Below, one piece after another: positions 43,855 through 44,310 of a DNA stretch of 44,310 nt (position 1 is the first letter of the stretch; each line of letters starts with the position of its first letter). The stretch lies in NCBI GenBank assembly GCA_029984855.1, contig JARQZL010000025.1, positions 1-44,310 of the forward strand, written 5' to 3'. The DNA comes from Archaeoglobales archaeon (lineage in GTDB: Archaea > Halobacteriota > Archaeoglobi > Archaeoglobales > Archaeoglobaceae). The notes under the pieces are model-generated. The model was not told where the DNA came from, did no database searches, and saw only the letters and a program-made list of their open reading frames with translations. The translations under genes were made by a program, and so were the position numbers.

Positions 43855-44310
43855 CTAAACCCCCACCCAGCCCAGAATGGCGTCGATGTCGAGCCTCTCC
43901 TCCACAACCCTCGCAAGTTCTTCAATCCCGTCCGTCACTGGGGGAACATCGACACCCAAATGCCTGCAAACCGCCCTCACAACGCAGTCATTCCAGAAAA
44001 GGCCGTGAATGTACGTTCCCCACACCATACCATCCTCACTTGCACAGCCCTCATCATCGAAAACGGGGTTTGAAGCTTTTGTCACGCCCTTGTGGATTTC
44101 ATACCCCCACACGGACTCTCCCCTTATCTTCTCGAGGATCACAGCATTTCCGTTGACCCTCCTTTCGACCTGCCTGCACGTCTTCCTGAACTCTCTGAAC
44201 TCCGTTACGGCGTCAAGCAGGCCGATCCCCTTCGCCCTCACATGACCATGCTCAACACCGAAATCCACGAGCTCCCTGCCGAGCATCTGATAGCCGCCGC
44301 ATATCCCTAT
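43855..44310 (-). CDS. cobQ: Cobyric acid synthase, C-terminal part (cut by window end)
   Basis: The frame is open to the window edge, so the N-terminus is missing; it is seen as IGICGGYQMLGRELVD (glutaminase nucleophile Cys), then RRVNGNAVILEKI, WGYEIHKG and WGTYIHGLFWND (catalytic His). This is the glutamine amidotransferase half of CobQ/CbiP, which amidates cobyrinic acid diamide in cobalamin synthesis. The 5' synthetase domain is outside the window. Confidence 0.9.
   Translation of the reverse strand: MGICGGYQMLGRELVDFGVEHGHVRAKGIGLLDAVTEFREFRKTCRQVERRVNGNAVILEKIRGESVWGYEIHKGVTKASNPVFDDEGCASEDGMVWGTYIHGLFWNDCVVRAVCRHLGVDVPPVTDGIEELARVVEERLDIDAILGWVGV

Overview
The window is a dense stretch of archaeal chromosome, about 60 genes on both strands with short gaps. 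Nop10, aIF2-alpha, aIF6, Alba, Sec61-beta, L39e, L31e, S19e, LX, Hef, archaeal SAM synthetase and CTP-type riboflavin kinase make it archaeal. The set (MDR1-like metal regulator with a metal ABC transporter, tungstate transporter, core MetE, two-gene Suf system, TATA-dependent and often leaderless promoters) fits Archaeoglobales (Archaeoglobus, Geoglobus or Ferroglobus). That placement is inference; no rRNA is present.

Layout. 1-2450: the 3' part of a Lon-like S16 protein with a PGF-type C-terminal tag, a small membrane exporter and a membrane-anchored nuclease-like protein. 2500-5020 (minus): DUF72, then the conserved aIF2-alpha/Nop10/PAC2 cluster. 5168-5940: Sec61-beta and an EngB GTPase gene broken by a 28-bp tandem duplication. 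5937-8592 (minus): SAM synthetase, then the riboflavin pair ribB and HTH-riboflavin kinase with a palindrome at its promoter. 8705-9064: a tiny zinc ribbon gene and intron-containing tRNA-Trp. 9147-14171: TatD-like hydrolase, 4-phosphopantoate-beta-alanine ligase, PAC2, DUF473, Sua5, PurE and LeuD. 14202-17143 (minus): metal-regulated znu-type ABC operon with its DtxR/MDR1 repressor. 17220-19406: Cys-rich protein, APC permease, UPF0058. 19469-19651: tRNA-Ser and a partial copy of its 3' end. 19721-21555: SufBC. 21752-24681: wtpABC and a ModE-like regulator behind a palindrome. 24741-30013: radical SAM, DUF366, Alba, membrane PLD-like protein, core MetE, MarC, Nudix. 30017-32994: Hef and a KaiC-like ATPase. 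33063-36878: ribosome/SRP operon (YhbY, S19e, PDCD5, L39e, L31e, aIF6, LX, prefoldin alpha, FtsY). 36875-41365: TIM-barrel protein, L10e, a frameshifted polyprenol kinase, MetRS and a small orphan. 41524-43841: an accessory locus with a decayed secreted-protein gene, two membrane or secreted unknowns and a membrane-tethered winged-helix regulator. 43855-44310: the C-terminal part of cobyric acid synthase, cut by the window end.

Three self-contained regulatory circuits stand out. Each has a recognisable regulator (riboflavin kinase-HTH, DtxR/MDR1, ModE) in an operon whose promoter carries a perfect inverted repeat between the TATA box and the start codon. Decay is visible at three places: engB, the polyprenol kinase and the secreted protein at 41.6 kb. 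The best candidate for an undescribed system is the 41.5-43.8 kb locus. No CRISPR array, insertion sequence or prophage was recognised.
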